From: Clostridium sp. CAG:417
Lineage (GTDB): Bacteria; Bacillota_I; Bacilli_A; RF39; UBA660
NCBI GenBank assembly: GCA_000432835.1
Contig: FR890374.1
Location: 124,001 to 188,000 of the forward strand
Direction: 5' to 3'
DNA: 64,000 nt
Within the stretch, counting starts at the first letter, position 1. Each line of letters opens with the position of its first letter. Below the pieces are notes generated by a model, which saw only the letters and a program-made list of their open reading frames with translations, made no database searches and was not told the origin of the DNA. The position numbers were made by a program, and so were the translations under genes. Positions 1 to 8,136 of the stretch are shown piece by piece.

Positions 1-117
1 CCTTTTTTACAGCTGTTATTTGGCCTAATATTAGAAATAGTCTTAATAATCAGTGGAATACTGTTAATAAAACTATTGAGTAGTTTATTTGTTGTGAAAG
101 GTGGTGTTAAAATATGA
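1..117 (+). CDS. C-terminal end of a membrane protein, possibly TadB/TadC-like (partial)
   Basis: Frame 1 is open from the first base and stops at TGA 115-117. The visible tail is hydrophobic (Leu/Ile-rich, with VLIISGILL) and ends in a short basic segment, as the last membrane helix of Tad/type II secretion F-domain proteins often does. The family call is inference from this tail and from the TadE/TadZ-like genes that follow. The stop overlaps the next start (ATGA), so the genes are translationally coupled; this is one of the few genuine TGA stops in the window. The gene begins outside the window. Confidence 0.45.
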   Translation, partial: PFLQLLFGLILEIVLIISGILLIKLLSSLFVVKGGVKI

Positions 118-569
118 AGGATTCTTTTGGGAGTGTTTTTAATTTAACACTGCTTTTTGCTTTTATTTTGGTTGTTTCAGGGTTTGTTTTATTTGGAGTT
201 AATTATTATAAGGCATTTCAGGTAAAAAACAATTTACTTACCTTAATAGAGAAGTATGAAGGTAATGTTAATAATGATAAATTTAAAGAGAAAGTAGAAA
301 GTCTTGTTAATAGAGTGGGTTATCATCCTGGACAGTCAGCAATAGATTCTTTACAAAACAAAAGCGAAAATTATTGGACTTGTATTGATGAAGAAGGTTG
401 GTGCTACAGCTATATTAATAAATCAAAATGGAAAGATGGACAAGAGACTAGATACTATGATGTAGTTACTTTTGTTAGTACTGATATTCCATTAGTTAAT
501 AGGATAATGGGAGCCTTTAAATTTTTTCAAGTTACGGGAAGAACTAAACCAATTATTATTAGAAAATAG
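114..569 (+). CDS. TadE-like pseudopilin, copy 1
   Basis: A 151-aa protein with a very short polar N-terminus (MKDSFGS), one membrane helix at about residues 10-30 and an exported domain of about 120 residues containing two Cys (in WTCIDE and GWCYSY). This is the architecture of TadE/TadF minor pseudopilins. It is clearly paralogous to the next gene: both begin MKDS, share SG...NYxKAF after the helix, a GWCY motif, and a DxPxxNR segment near the end. The start overlaps the stop of the upstream membrane gene. Assignment to TadE is by topology and context, not by a diagnostic motif. Confidence 0.5.
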   Translation: MKDSFGSVFNLTLLFAFILVVSGFVLFGVNYYKAFQVKNNLLTLIEKYEGNVNNDKFKEKVESLVNRVGYHPGQSAIDSLQNKSENYWTCIDEEGWCYSYINKSKWKDGQETRYYDVVTFVSTDIPLVNRIMGAFKFFQVTGRTKPIIIRK

Positions 570-586
570 TAGAGTGGTGATTATTT

Positions 587-1045
587 ATGAAAGATTCAAT
601 AGGAGCAATTCCTTCATTAGCTTTAGTCTTTATGTTTATAATTATAATTAGTGGATATTTGGCATTTTCTGTTAATTATAGTAAGGCTTTTAAGATGAAA
701 AGTAAAATTATTGATGTTTTACAGGAAGAAGAAAATTTAACAAGTAATAGAGCCAAAAATTCTATTAGAGAAGAAATTACAAGTTATTCACAATTAATTG
801 GATATTCCGCTTCTACTAATTTTACAGCTAAAGAATGTAATCGTAGTGAAGGTTGGAATAATGATTTAGGTGAAGGTTGGTGTTATAAGATAGTAGATGA
901 AAACGCTACTTCTATGGATATGAGATATATAAAAGTAAAAACTTTTGTATCAATTGATGTTCCAATAATTAATAGAGTTTTACCTAATTTAAGATTCTTT
1001 ATGTTGGAAGGTTCAACTAAAACGACTAAGAAATTGAATGATTAA
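587..1045 (+). CDS. TadE-like pseudopilin, copy 2
   Basis: A 152-aa paralogue of the preceding gene: short N-terminus, membrane helix at about residues 9-30, then an exported domain with Cys in KECNRS and GEGWCY and the same VPIINR motif near the C-terminus. A ribosome site (GTGGTG) lies upstream and only 17 nt separate it from copy 1. Tandem duplication followed by divergence is the simplest history. It probably acts as a minor subunit of the same surface structure. Stop TAA. Confidence 0.5.
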   Translation: MKDSIGAIPSLALVFMFIIIISGYLAFSVNYSKAFKMKSKIIDVLQEEENLTSNRAKNSIREEITSYSQLIGYSASTNFTAKECNRSEGWNNDLGEGWCYKIVDENATSMDMRYIKVKTFVSIDVPIINRVLPNLRFFMLEGSTKTTKKLND

Positions 1046-1057
1046 GCAGGTGGTTTA

Positions 1058-2044
1058 ATGAATGTAATAATTGCAAATGAAAGACAAAATGAATTGTCTA
1101 ATTTAGATATAGATATAATTAAAAGTATGACAGGATGTTTTGATGCTCAAGAAATTGTGTCTATATTTAAAAATTTTTACTTTAATAAGATGGTATTGGA
1201 TGCTACTGCTATTAAAGATTATATTAATACATCAAACATAGAAAAAATTGTTCAGGCCTTAGATCCTAATAAAATAATTTTATTATTACCAAAAATAGCT
1301 GAAGTTTCTTCACAAAGTTATCTAGCAAGACTTGTTGATATGGGATTATATAATTTTACTAATAACATTGCAGGAGTTAAATATTTAATTACCCATACCA
1401 ATACACGTGAGGATGTAGCACAAGTTGAACAGGTAAAAGAGTTAACGGAAACGGTACAAGAAAAGGTGAAAAGTGGATGTAGAGTTATGGGTATAAAGAA
1501 TGTAACGGATCACGCAGGGTCTACTACATTAATATATATGTTAAAAAGAGAACTAGAAAGAATTTATGGAGAAACAGTTTATGCCATTGAAGTGAATAAA
1601 CATGATTTACAATACTTCAATGTTAGAAATACAATTAGTACTACAAGAGATAATTTAACATCAACTATAAATAAATTGACTACTGCCTCAGTTATACTAG
1701 TTGATTTAAATGAATGTGAAGATGATTCATCTTGTGGTGATGTATTATATTTGATTGAGCCTAGTTCAATTAGATTAAATAAACTTATGCGAACTAATAA
1801 GAATATATTTAATGAATTAAATGGTAAAAAAATTATACTGAATAAGAGTCTTTTAAATAATAAAGATATAGAGGATTTTGAGTATGAGGCTAGAACTAAG
1901 GTGTTTTACAATCTTCCTCCTTTGGATGAAAGAAGAAGAAATGAAGAAATCCTTAATTTAATTAATAATGTTGGACTTAGTAATATAAATGATACTAATA
2001 GTAAAAAAAGTAGTGGTAAAATTTTAGGATTATTTAGATTTTAA
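1058..2044 (+). CDS. TadZ/CpaE-like protein with degraded P-loop
   Basis: A 328-aa soluble protein. Residues 1-120 look like a receiver-type or pseudo-receiver alpha/beta domain (KIILLLPKIAE strand, then DMGLYNFTNN). From about residue 145 a MinD/ParA-like fold seems to start with VMGIKNVTDHAGSTTL, the place where TadZ/CpaE proteins carry a deviant Walker A (GxxGGxGxTT). Here the Gly-Lys pattern is lost, so ATP binding is doubtful. Later strands (SVILVDLNE, KKIILNKS) fit the same fold. TadZ proteins position Tad pilus machinery at a cell site. The position after the two TadE-like genes supports the call, which remains inference. Confidence 0.4.
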   Translation: MNVIIANERQNELSNLDIDIIKSMTGCFDAQEIVSIFKNFYFNKMVLDATAIKDYINTSNIEKIVQALDPNKIILLLPKIAEVSSQSYLARLVDMGLYNFTNNIAGVKYLITHTNTREDVAQVEQVKELTETVQEKVKSGCRVMGIKNVTDHAGSTTLIYMLKRELERIYGETVYAIEVNKHDLQYFNVRNTISTTRDNLTSTINKLTTASVILVDLNECEDDSSCGDVLYLIEPSSIRLNKLMRTNKNIFNELNGKKIILNKSLLNNKDIEDFEYEARTKVFYNLPPLDERRRNEEILNLINNVGLSNINDTNSKKSSGKILGLFRF

Positions 2045-2068
2045 AGGCTTAATTTATATTTGGAATAG

Positions 2069-2097
2069 TTGACAAAGATAGAAAAATTATGTATCAT
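2069..2097 (+). promoter_or_regulatory. Sigma-70-type promoter for the VirB2-like pilin gene
   Basis: TTGACA at 2069-2074 and TATCAT at 2092-2097 are separated by exactly 17 bp. This lies inside the secretion locus just ahead of the small pilin-like gene at 2124, which also has its own terminator, so the pilin can be transcribed independently of its neighbours. Confidence 0.7.
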
Positions 2098-2123
2098 ATT
2101 GTTAACGAAAGGAGTTAGTAAAA

Positions 2124-2477
2124 ATGTCTAGTTTATTCGAGTTAGCTGTAAAAACTAATCTTAATGATAGTTGTGGAGGTTTACTTCCAATTTTTAAAGT
2201 TATAAGACAAGGAATTTTCCCTATAATTTGGATTGGTATTCCAATTGTGTTAATTTTAATGGGAACTATTGATTTGGGTAAAGCTGTTTTAGCAAGTGAT
2301 GATAAAGAAATTAAAGCAGCACAAGGTAGATTATTTAAGAGAGTATTATATGCTGCAGTTATATTCTTCATGGCTACAATTGTAAGTCTAGTTATGAATG
2401 TTATTGGTAAGGCAGGTACTGACGCTGTTGAAGGTAATAACGATTGGACCAGTTGTTGGGCAGCCGCAGCTAAATAA
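2124..2477 (+). CDS. VirB2/TrbC-like pilin, probable major subunit
   Basis: A 117-aa protein with two long hydrophobic helices (about residues 32-55 and 78-100) separated by a charged loop (ASDDKEIKAAQGRL), the two-helix topology of VirB2/TrbC pilins. No cleavable signal is obvious. A good ribosome site (AAAGGAG) precedes the ATG. It has its own consensus promoter and its own terminator, unlike the flanking genes, which fits a subunit needed in many copies. Two further VirB2-like proteins occur in the window: the next gene and the N-terminus of the SGNH hydrolase encoded on the minus strand near 25 kb. Confidence 0.6.
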   Translation: MSSLFELAVKTNLNDSCGGLLPIFKVIRQGIFPIIWIGIPIVLILMGTIDLGKAVLASDDKEIKAAQGRLFKRVLYAAVIFFMATIVSLVMNVIGKAGTDAVEGNNDWTSCWAAAAK

Positions 2478-2490
2478 TAATTATTTCGTG

Positions 2491-2518
2491 ATAGCAATTT
2501 TCATTGCTATTTTTTTTT
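2491..2518 (+). terminator. Intrinsic terminator after the pilin gene
   Basis: Perfect 7-bp stem ATAGCAA (2491-2497) and TTGCTAT (2504-2510), six-base loop, followed by a run of eight T. Confidence 0.8.
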
Positions 2519-2562
2519 ATATTTGATATACTGAAGATGGTTTAATGTTTTGGAGTGATACT

Positions 2563-3051
2563 ATGTTAAATAAATTAAAAAAAATATTATTATGTACTAT
2601 TGTTTTTCTAATTACATTAGTTTCTTTTACTGATGTTTATGCTAGTGAAACTAAGGATTTTAATTATGGAAAGATAGATAGTTATGTGTATACACTTGCT
2701 CATAGTAGTGGTGGAGGACATAATACTGCACGTAATGATAATAATCAAAACAATAACAATTGTGAATATGTTTTTGGTGATCCTAATGATGATAGTACTA
2801 TTGCATGGATGCTTCAAAAATTTCTTAATTATGCTAAAATTATAGGCCCATTACTTGTTATAGTTTTAAGTGGCTTTGATTTTGCTAAGAATGCATTATC
2901 ACCTGATGCTGATAATATGAAAAAAATTAGTAAAAAGTTAGTTACAAGACTGATATGTGCAGTAGGATTATATTTTGTTCCTTTACTTACTAGTTTTATT
3001 CTTAATTTAATAAACAATACATCTGGTGATCAAGCTTGTGGAATTCAATAG
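2563..3051 (+). CDS. VirB2-like pilin with cleavable signal peptide
   Basis: A 162-aa protein. The ATG at 2563 is preferred over an in-frame ATG at 2545 because GGAG sits correctly before it and because it starts a classic signal peptide (KK, hydrophobic core, VYA-SE cleavage site near residue 27). After an Asn-rich exported segment there are two hydrophobic helices with a charged loop (SPDADNMKKISKK), as in VirB2/TrbC pilins. It is related to the gene at 2124 but differs by the signal sequence and the polar N-domain. Likely a second channel or pilus subunit. Confidence 0.55.
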   Translation: MLNKLKKILLCTIVFLITLVSFTDVYASETKDFNYGKIDSYVYTLAHSSGGGHNTARNDNNQNNNNCEYVFGDPNDDSTIAWMLQKFLNYAKIIGPLLVIVLSGFDFAKNALSPDADNMKKISKKLVTRLICAVGLYFVPLLTSFILNLINNTSGDQACGIQ

Positions 3052-3070
3052 GAAAAGAGGTGGATAGTGT

Positions 3071-5437
3071 ATGTCAGATTTAGATAGACAGGGTTGGTTT
3101 TCTGATGCTATACGTGGTTTATTTGCTAAGTTGGATAGTTTTGTATATTCACTAATTTCAGGACTCTATCAAATATTTTATTATGTTGCAACTGCTACTA
3201 TTATTGAAGGAGAAACAGTTAGAAATTTTTACAGTAGAGTTCAGTTGATACTAGGCGTTATTATCATGTTTAAAGTGGCTATTTCTTTATTTAATGGTAT
3301 TATGAATCCAGATAGTTTAAATGATAACAAAAATGGCTTTTCTTCTATTATAAAGCGAATTGTAATGGTACTTATAATGCTTGTTTTAATGGTACCGCTA
3401 AATATTCCTAATGTTGGTAGCGAAGATTCTTATGATAATAATAGTCAAGAGTCTTGGAATGCTAGAATGAATAATAATGGTATATTATTTGGAACTTTAT
3501 TTGAAATTCAATCTAGACTTTTATCACAAAATACTATTTCTAAATTAATTCTTGGCGATAATGATAATGATGAAGAATATTCCCTTGATGACTCATATAG
3601 TGGTTATCAATTATCAAGTATTATTTTAAAGAGTTTTGTTACTCCTAATGTATTAGTTGATGGACTTGATCCTGAAGATGACAAGAATAGAGTGTGTTCT
3701 GCCGATGCTTTATCTAGTCAGTATGATGATGACAGTTATGCCGATATATATGATCAATATGAATCTACTATGATTCCATCTAATGTTTTAAGTATGGTTA
3801 ATGTTAGTTGTAGTCCTGAGGAAAGTATTGGACAAAAAATTGGAACTGTTTTGGGTACAATAGCTGGTGGAGCTGGTGGTGCAGTTATCGGTGGTCCTAT
3901 TGGACTTTTAATTGGTGCATTTGGAGCAAACGCTGCAGCTGATGCTATAGTTGATTATCAAAATGGAGCTTATTATGCTTTTAGTTATTCTTATATTTTT
4001 TCAACATTAATAGGTGTGCTGGTTGTTATTTTATTGGTAAGTTTTACAGTTGATGCTGCAATCAGGGTGTTTAAATTAGCAATTTTAAAATTAATAGCCC
4101 CTGTACCAATTTTAAGTTATATTGATCCAAAAACAGAAAGTACTTTTCAAAATTGGTTGAAGATGATAGGTACCACCTTTGCTGATTTATTTATTAGGTT
4201 AGGTATTTTAAATTTGATTGTGTTCTTTATTAAGGAATTGGATAGTAATGGTTTTGGATTGCATCTTGATGATGCTACTGGTATTGTGCCTATTTTTGCT
4301 AAATTATTCATTATTTTGGGCTTATTAATGTTTGCTAAAGAGGCTCCCAAATTTATTACAGATGCGCTTGGTATTAAAGATGGGGGTAAATTGAAATTGT
4401 TTGGTGGTATGTCAAGGCTTGGCGGTTTAGGTGCAACTGCAGCAGCAGGAATTTCTTCGTTTAGAAGTGGAATGGCAGCTAGTAGAGATGCTGATAGGAA
4501 AAACAATAATAATGATATGTCTCTTGGAAATAGAATTAAGCATGTTGGGTCAGGGCTTGCTGCGGCGGTTTCTGGTGCTCGTATGGCCGGCTCTGCTTAC
4601 AGTAAGGCAGAAAATAATAGGTGGCGGAGTTCTCTTGATCAAGTGAATAGAGCTAACGCTATGCGTCGTGCCAATGGTGCAGCAGGTGGAACTTGGTGGG
4701 GTGCTGAAAAGGCCCAACTTGCCCAAGATTTTACGGGAGATTCAGAATACGATCGTACAAAACGAGAAATTAAGATGTTTAAAGAAAGAGGATCTGAGCT
4801 TAATAAATCAAAGGCAGCATTCGATCGAAAAAAGAGTTTACTTTCAGCTATGCAGGGTGTTGGTAAAGGTGTAATTAGTTCGGCTTCTGACGAGGTACAA
4901 AAGAAGGGTGCTTATTTTGACTTGACAAGTAAGAGTTATCAAGCGATTGATTCCGATGGTAATAAATTTAGCATTAGTGGAATGACCGGTGATTTAAAAG
5001 GAATAAAGAGTGCTTTATCAGTAGGTGAAAGCACTGGTGTTTATAAGTATGGTGGATATGAGTTTGACGCTGCTACTCTTAATAAAATGTACGCTGATGC
5101 CTTAGATAATGCCGTTGATAGTTATGTAAGCGGTAATGCTAAAATGGGTGATGGTGTAACAGCTTTGAATCAAAGTGCTACATTTAAGGCTCAATTAACT
5201 AACGCTATGTCAGATTATAAAGAGGCAGGCTATAATCTTAATATTGATAGTCTTCGTTCTGATTTAAAAGGTGTTAACGATTCAATTGGTGCTCAAATTG
5301 AAGCTCAAAATGTTCAAATTAATAGATTAGAGCAACAAATTTATAATAATACTTTAATGCAACAAGATTCTGAAGCTAAACTAGAAAGTTTATCTGCTGA
5401 TATGCGTGGTACAGATGGTTCTAGAGGTGGAAAATAA
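3071..5437 (+). CDS. VirB6/TrbL-like polytopic channel protein with long cytoplasmic tail
   Basis: A 788-aa membrane protein. Helices occur at about residues 25-45, 60-80, 95-115, a glycine-zipper stretch near 255-295 (repeated AGGAGG and GGPIGLL), then several helices between 310 and 435. Residues 450-788 are soluble, Ala/Gly/Ser- and charge-rich, with coiled-coil potential at the end (QINRLEQQIYN). The polytopic core between VirB2-like and VirB3/VirB4-like genes is the usual place of VirB6/TrbL, the inner-membrane channel of type IV secretion systems. The extended tail is common in Gram-positive versions. Confidence 0.6.
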   Translation: MSDLDRQGWFSDAIRGLFAKLDSFVYSLISGLYQIFYYVATATIIEGETVRNFYSRVQLILGVIIMFKVAISLFNGIMNPDSLNDNKNGFSSIIKRIVMVLIMLVLMVPLNIPNVGSEDSYDNNSQESWNARMNNNGILFGTLFEIQSRLLSQNTISKLILGDNDNDEEYSLDDSYSGYQLSSIILKSFVTPNVLVDGLDPEDDKNRVCSADALSSQYDDDSYADIYDQYESTMIPSNVLSMVNVSCSPEESIGQKIGTVLGTIAGGAGGAVIGGPIGLLIGAFGANAAADAIVDYQNGAYYAFSYSYIFSTLIGVLVVILLVSFTVDAAIRVFKLAILKLIAPVPILSYIDPKTESTFQNWLKMIGTTFADLFIRLGILNLIVFFIKELDSNGFGLHLDDATGIVPIFAKLFIILGLLMFAKEAPKFITDALGIKDGGKLKLFGGMSRLGGLGATAAAGISSFRSGMAASRDADRKNNNNDMSLGNRIKHVGSGLAAAVSGARMAGSAYSKAENNRWRSSLDQVNRANAMRRANGAAGGTWWGAEKAQLAQDFTGDSEYDRTKREIKMFKERGSELNKSKAAFDRKKSLLSAMQGVGKGVISSASDEVQKKGAYFDLTSKSYQAIDSDGNKFSISGMTGDLKGIKSALSVGESTGVYKYGGYEFDAATLNKMYADALDNAVDSYVSGNAKMGDGVTALNQSATFKAQLTNAMSDYKEAGYNLNIDSLRSDLKGVNDSIGAQIEAQNVQINRLEQQIYNNTLMQQDSEAKLESLSADMRGTDGSRGGK

Positions 5438-5454
5438 AAGGGAGTGTGATATAA

Positions 5455-5772
5455 GTGAATACTTATTTAATACCTGCTAATACAAAGCAAGGGGAATTAA
5501 TATTTGGTATATTTAGACCAATTGATTTGATATTACTTGCAAGTGGAATTTCAGTTACTTTGATTATGATGTTAATATTTTCTCTTAGTTCTGTTAGTTC
5601 GGCTTTGTTAGTTTTAGCTCCTGCACTGATATGTGCAGGTCTGGTTTTACCAGTTCCGCATTATCATAATGTATTAGTAGTTATCACAGAATGTTTTATA
5701 TTCTTGACATCTCGTCAAAAATATATTTGGAAAGGTTGGTGTGCAATTAGCGATGAGAAAAAGCAAAGGTAA
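5455..5772 (+). CDS. VirB3/PrgI-like membrane protein
   Basis: A 105-aa protein with a GTG start behind GGGAGTG. A short N-terminus (IPANTKQGELIFGIFRPID) is followed by two hydrophobic helices at about residues 25-45 and 50-68, and a C-terminal amphipathic segment (TSRQKYIWKGW). This is the size, topology and motif style of PrgI/VirB3-family proteins that directly precede VirB4 in Gram-positive conjugation modules. It overlaps the following gene by about 30 nt, indicating coupled translation. Confidence 0.6.
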   Translation: MNTYLIPANTKQGELIFGIFRPIDLILLASGISVTLIMMLIFSLSSVSSALLVLAPALICAGLVLPVPHYHNVLVVITECFIFLTSRQKYIWKGWCAISDEKKQR

Positions 5773-6307
5773 TGGTAGTCCCTATACAGAAGATTGGTTG
5801 CCAATAAGAGATATACAAAATGGTATGATTTTAACTACAACAAAACAATTTGTAACAGGAGTTAAAATTACACCAAGAAATATTTTTATACTAGATAATG
5901 ATATGCAGAATCATGTACTAATTAGTTTGAAAAACTTTTATAATATGCTGGATTTTGAATTTTGGTTAGTAGTTTCAGATAGACCTGTTGATATATCTGT
6001 TTATATGTCACAGTTGCAATTGCTATACAATAAAGCACAGTCTCCAGCAATACGTAAATTAATAGATCAAGATATAGAAAAAGGTAAATCATTTATAAAC
6101 AATAATGTTGTTGATACAGAGTATTACTTATTATTTAAAGAAAAAGATATAAATGAGGCACAGAAAAAAATTAGATTGATGATTAATGGTTTGGCAAGTT
6201 GTGGTTTAAATGCATCTCAAACTACTAATGATGATTTAAGAGTAGTTTTAAATAATTTCCTTAATGGGGGAAGAGATACTGGATTTGGAGTGGTGATGCC
6301 TGCATGA
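5741..6307 (+). CDS. VirB4-associated N-terminal domain protein (TraC-like)
   Basis: A 188-aa soluble protein (EDWLPIRDIQNG, then a domain with repeated strand-helix units). It resembles the N-terminal non-ATPase part found before or inside VirB4/TraC-like conjugation ATPases. GTG at 5741 is used because AAAGG is 5 nt upstream; ATG 5753 is an alternative. The gene ends in ATGA overlapping the start of the ATPase gene, in a different frame, so the two halves are separate but coupled polypeptides. No P-loop is present here. If TGA were sense, the frame would close four codons later at TAA. Confidence 0.5.
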   Translation: MQLAMRKSKGNGSPYTEDWLPIRDIQNGMILTTTKQFVTGVKITPRNIFILDNDMQNHVLISLKNFYNMLDFEFWLVVSDRPVDISVYMSQLQLLYNKAQSPAIRKLIDQDIEKGKSFINNNVVDTEYYLLFKEKDINEAQKKIRLMINGLASCGLNASQTTNDDLRVVLNNFLNGGRDTGFGVVMPA

Positions 6308-8094
6308 GTAGAGGAATAAGAAGTCAGCTTGCTCCTAAGAGTTTGGAGTTCAAGGCTAGTGAATTTTATATTAGTGATAAGTATGCAACGATACTTAGTG
6401 TTATATCTTATCCAGGGGCTATTATGCCTGGTTATTTATCAACACTTACTAACATTCCAGGAATTAAAGTTGTTGTAAAACATATTCCTGTACCATTTTC
6501 TGTAATGTCTAAGATGTTAAATAAACAAATTGTTGAGTTAGAAGATCGTTATAAGAATGAAAAAGATGTTACTTATAGGGAAAAGATTCGTCAAGAGATG
6601 GATAATCTTCAATATTTTACTTCTATGTTAGCAGCTAGTCAGGCACGTATTTTTGATTTTCAAATGCATGTTATGATAACAGCTGATACTAAAGAAAATT
6701 TGGAACTAATGAAGACCAATGTTAGAAACTATTTGGATGCTATGGAACTTAGAGCTGTTGCGCTTCGCTTTGAGCAAGAAAAAGTTTTAAAATCTATTCT
6801 TCCCATATTTCCGAAGCAAGATATAGAAGAGCGTATTGGTACGCCGATGCCTTCTCAAACAATTGCTGCTATGTATCCATTTATATTTGACAGTATAAAA
6901 GATCCAGGTTTATCAACTTTACTGGGTGTTGATTTTTCAGGTGGAGTAATCCTATTTAATCAGTTTTTATATCAAGTGCGTAAAGAAACTAATAGAAATA
7001 ATGCTAATATGATTATTTTAGGTACTTCTGGTTCTGGTAAGTCTACAGCGGCTAAGTTACTTCTTAGAACTCATATTAGAAATGGATGTCAAATTGTTGC
7101 GATTGATCCAGAAAACGAATTACATGATATAACAAGAGCAATGGGTGGAGATACAATTGAGATTGGTAAAGGTGGAGAATTTGGTTTAATTAATCCACTT
7201 GAAGTTGTAGTTGATGCCGATGAAGAGGAAATAAAACAGGGTTTAGGTTATACAGTTTTAACTCGTACTTTACAAACTTTGAAAGCCTTTATGAAATATT
7301 ATGACCCATCTATTCAAGAAGATGTTTTAACAATGTTTAGTGAGGTTGTTCAGGATACTTATAGACGTTTTGGTATTGATTATAATACGGATTTTTCTAA
7401 ATTTACATCTGCTGATTATCCTACTTTTACGGATGTTTATGCAACAGTAAAAGGACGTTTGATGTCTATGACTGAGCAAACTCAAGAAAAAGATATTTTG
7501 GAAAGATTAGAGTTAAAATTAAGACCAATTACAAAAGAGTTAAAATTCTATTTTGATGGTCATACTACTATTACCTCTAAGAGTGATTTTATGGTGTTTA
7601 ATATTAGAGAGTTAATGAATAGTGATTCTAATGTTAGAAATGCTTTGTTCTTTAATATTTTAAAATATGCTTGGGGATTATGTTTAAATCCTAATATTAA
7701 TACTATTTTGATGGTGGATGAGGCACATGTTTTATTAGGAGATAAAAATGCCTTAGGAGCTGATTTCTTAGCGCAAATTCAAAGACGTGCTCGTAAATAT
7801 AATACAGGGGCTATTATAATAACACAACAACCAAGTGATTTCTCGGATCCTTCTGTTATTACTCAAGGAAAAGCTATTTTTGATAATGCTGCTTATTATC
7901 TAGTCATGGGATTAAAGAAACAAGCTGTTGATGATTTAGGTAAATTAATAGATTTAAATGATAGTGAAAAGGAGGGAATTAAACAATTCTCTCAAGGAGA
8001 AGCATTGTTTGTTTGTGGTAATAGAAGAATGCAAATTAATGTAGCTGTTACTAAAGATGAACTTGATTCGTTTGGTAGTGGAGGAGGATATTAA
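6304..8094 (+). CDS. VirB4-like secretion ATPase
   Basis: A 596-aa cytoplasmic ATPase. Walker A is GTSGSGKST at residues 240-248; Walker B is MVDEAH with D472-E473. A later QRRARKYNTG segment and ITQQPSDF fit the TrbE/VirB4 ATPase fold. VirB4 powers pilus assembly and substrate movement in type IV secretion. The N-terminal region (residues 1-230) matches the CagE/TrbE-type domain preceding the P-loop. It lies directly after VirB3-like and its small partner gene and overlaps the latter by ATGA. All key ATPase residues appear intact. Confidence 0.8.
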   Translation: MSRGIRSQLAPKSLEFKASEFYISDKYATILSVISYPGAIMPGYLSTLTNIPGIKVVVKHIPVPFSVMSKMLNKQIVELEDRYKNEKDVTYREKIRQEMDNLQYFTSMLAASQARIFDFQMHVMITADTKENLELMKTNVRNYLDAMELRAVALRFEQEKVLKSILPIFPKQDIEERIGTPMPSQTIAAMYPFIFDSIKDPGLSTLLGVDFSGGVILFNQFLYQVRKETNRNNANMIILGTSGSGKSTAAKLLLRTHIRNGCQIVAIDPENELHDITRAMGGDTIEIGKGGEFGLINPLEVVVDADEEEIKQGLGYTVLTRTLQTLKAFMKYYDPSIQEDVLTMFSEVVQDTYRRFGIDYNTDFSKFTSADYPTFTDVYATVKGRLMSMTEQTQEKDILERLELKLRPITKELKFYFDGHTTITSKSDFMVFNIRELMNSDSNVRNALFFNILKYAWGLCLNPNINTILMVDEAHVLLGDKNALGADFLAQIQRRARKYNTGAIIITQQPSDFSDPSVITQGKAIFDNAAYYLVMGLKKQAVDDLGKLIDLNDSEKEGIKQFSQGEALFVCGNRRMQINVAVTKDELDSFGSGGGY

Positions 8095-8136
8095 TTTTTA
8101 ATATCCTTTGATGTATATTAGGAAGTAGGTGAGGTA

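Noticed and set aside
2102..2497. Minus-strand ORF of 131 aa over the pilin gene
   Set aside because: It is the antisense shadow of a gene with promoter, ribosome site and terminator on the plus strand.
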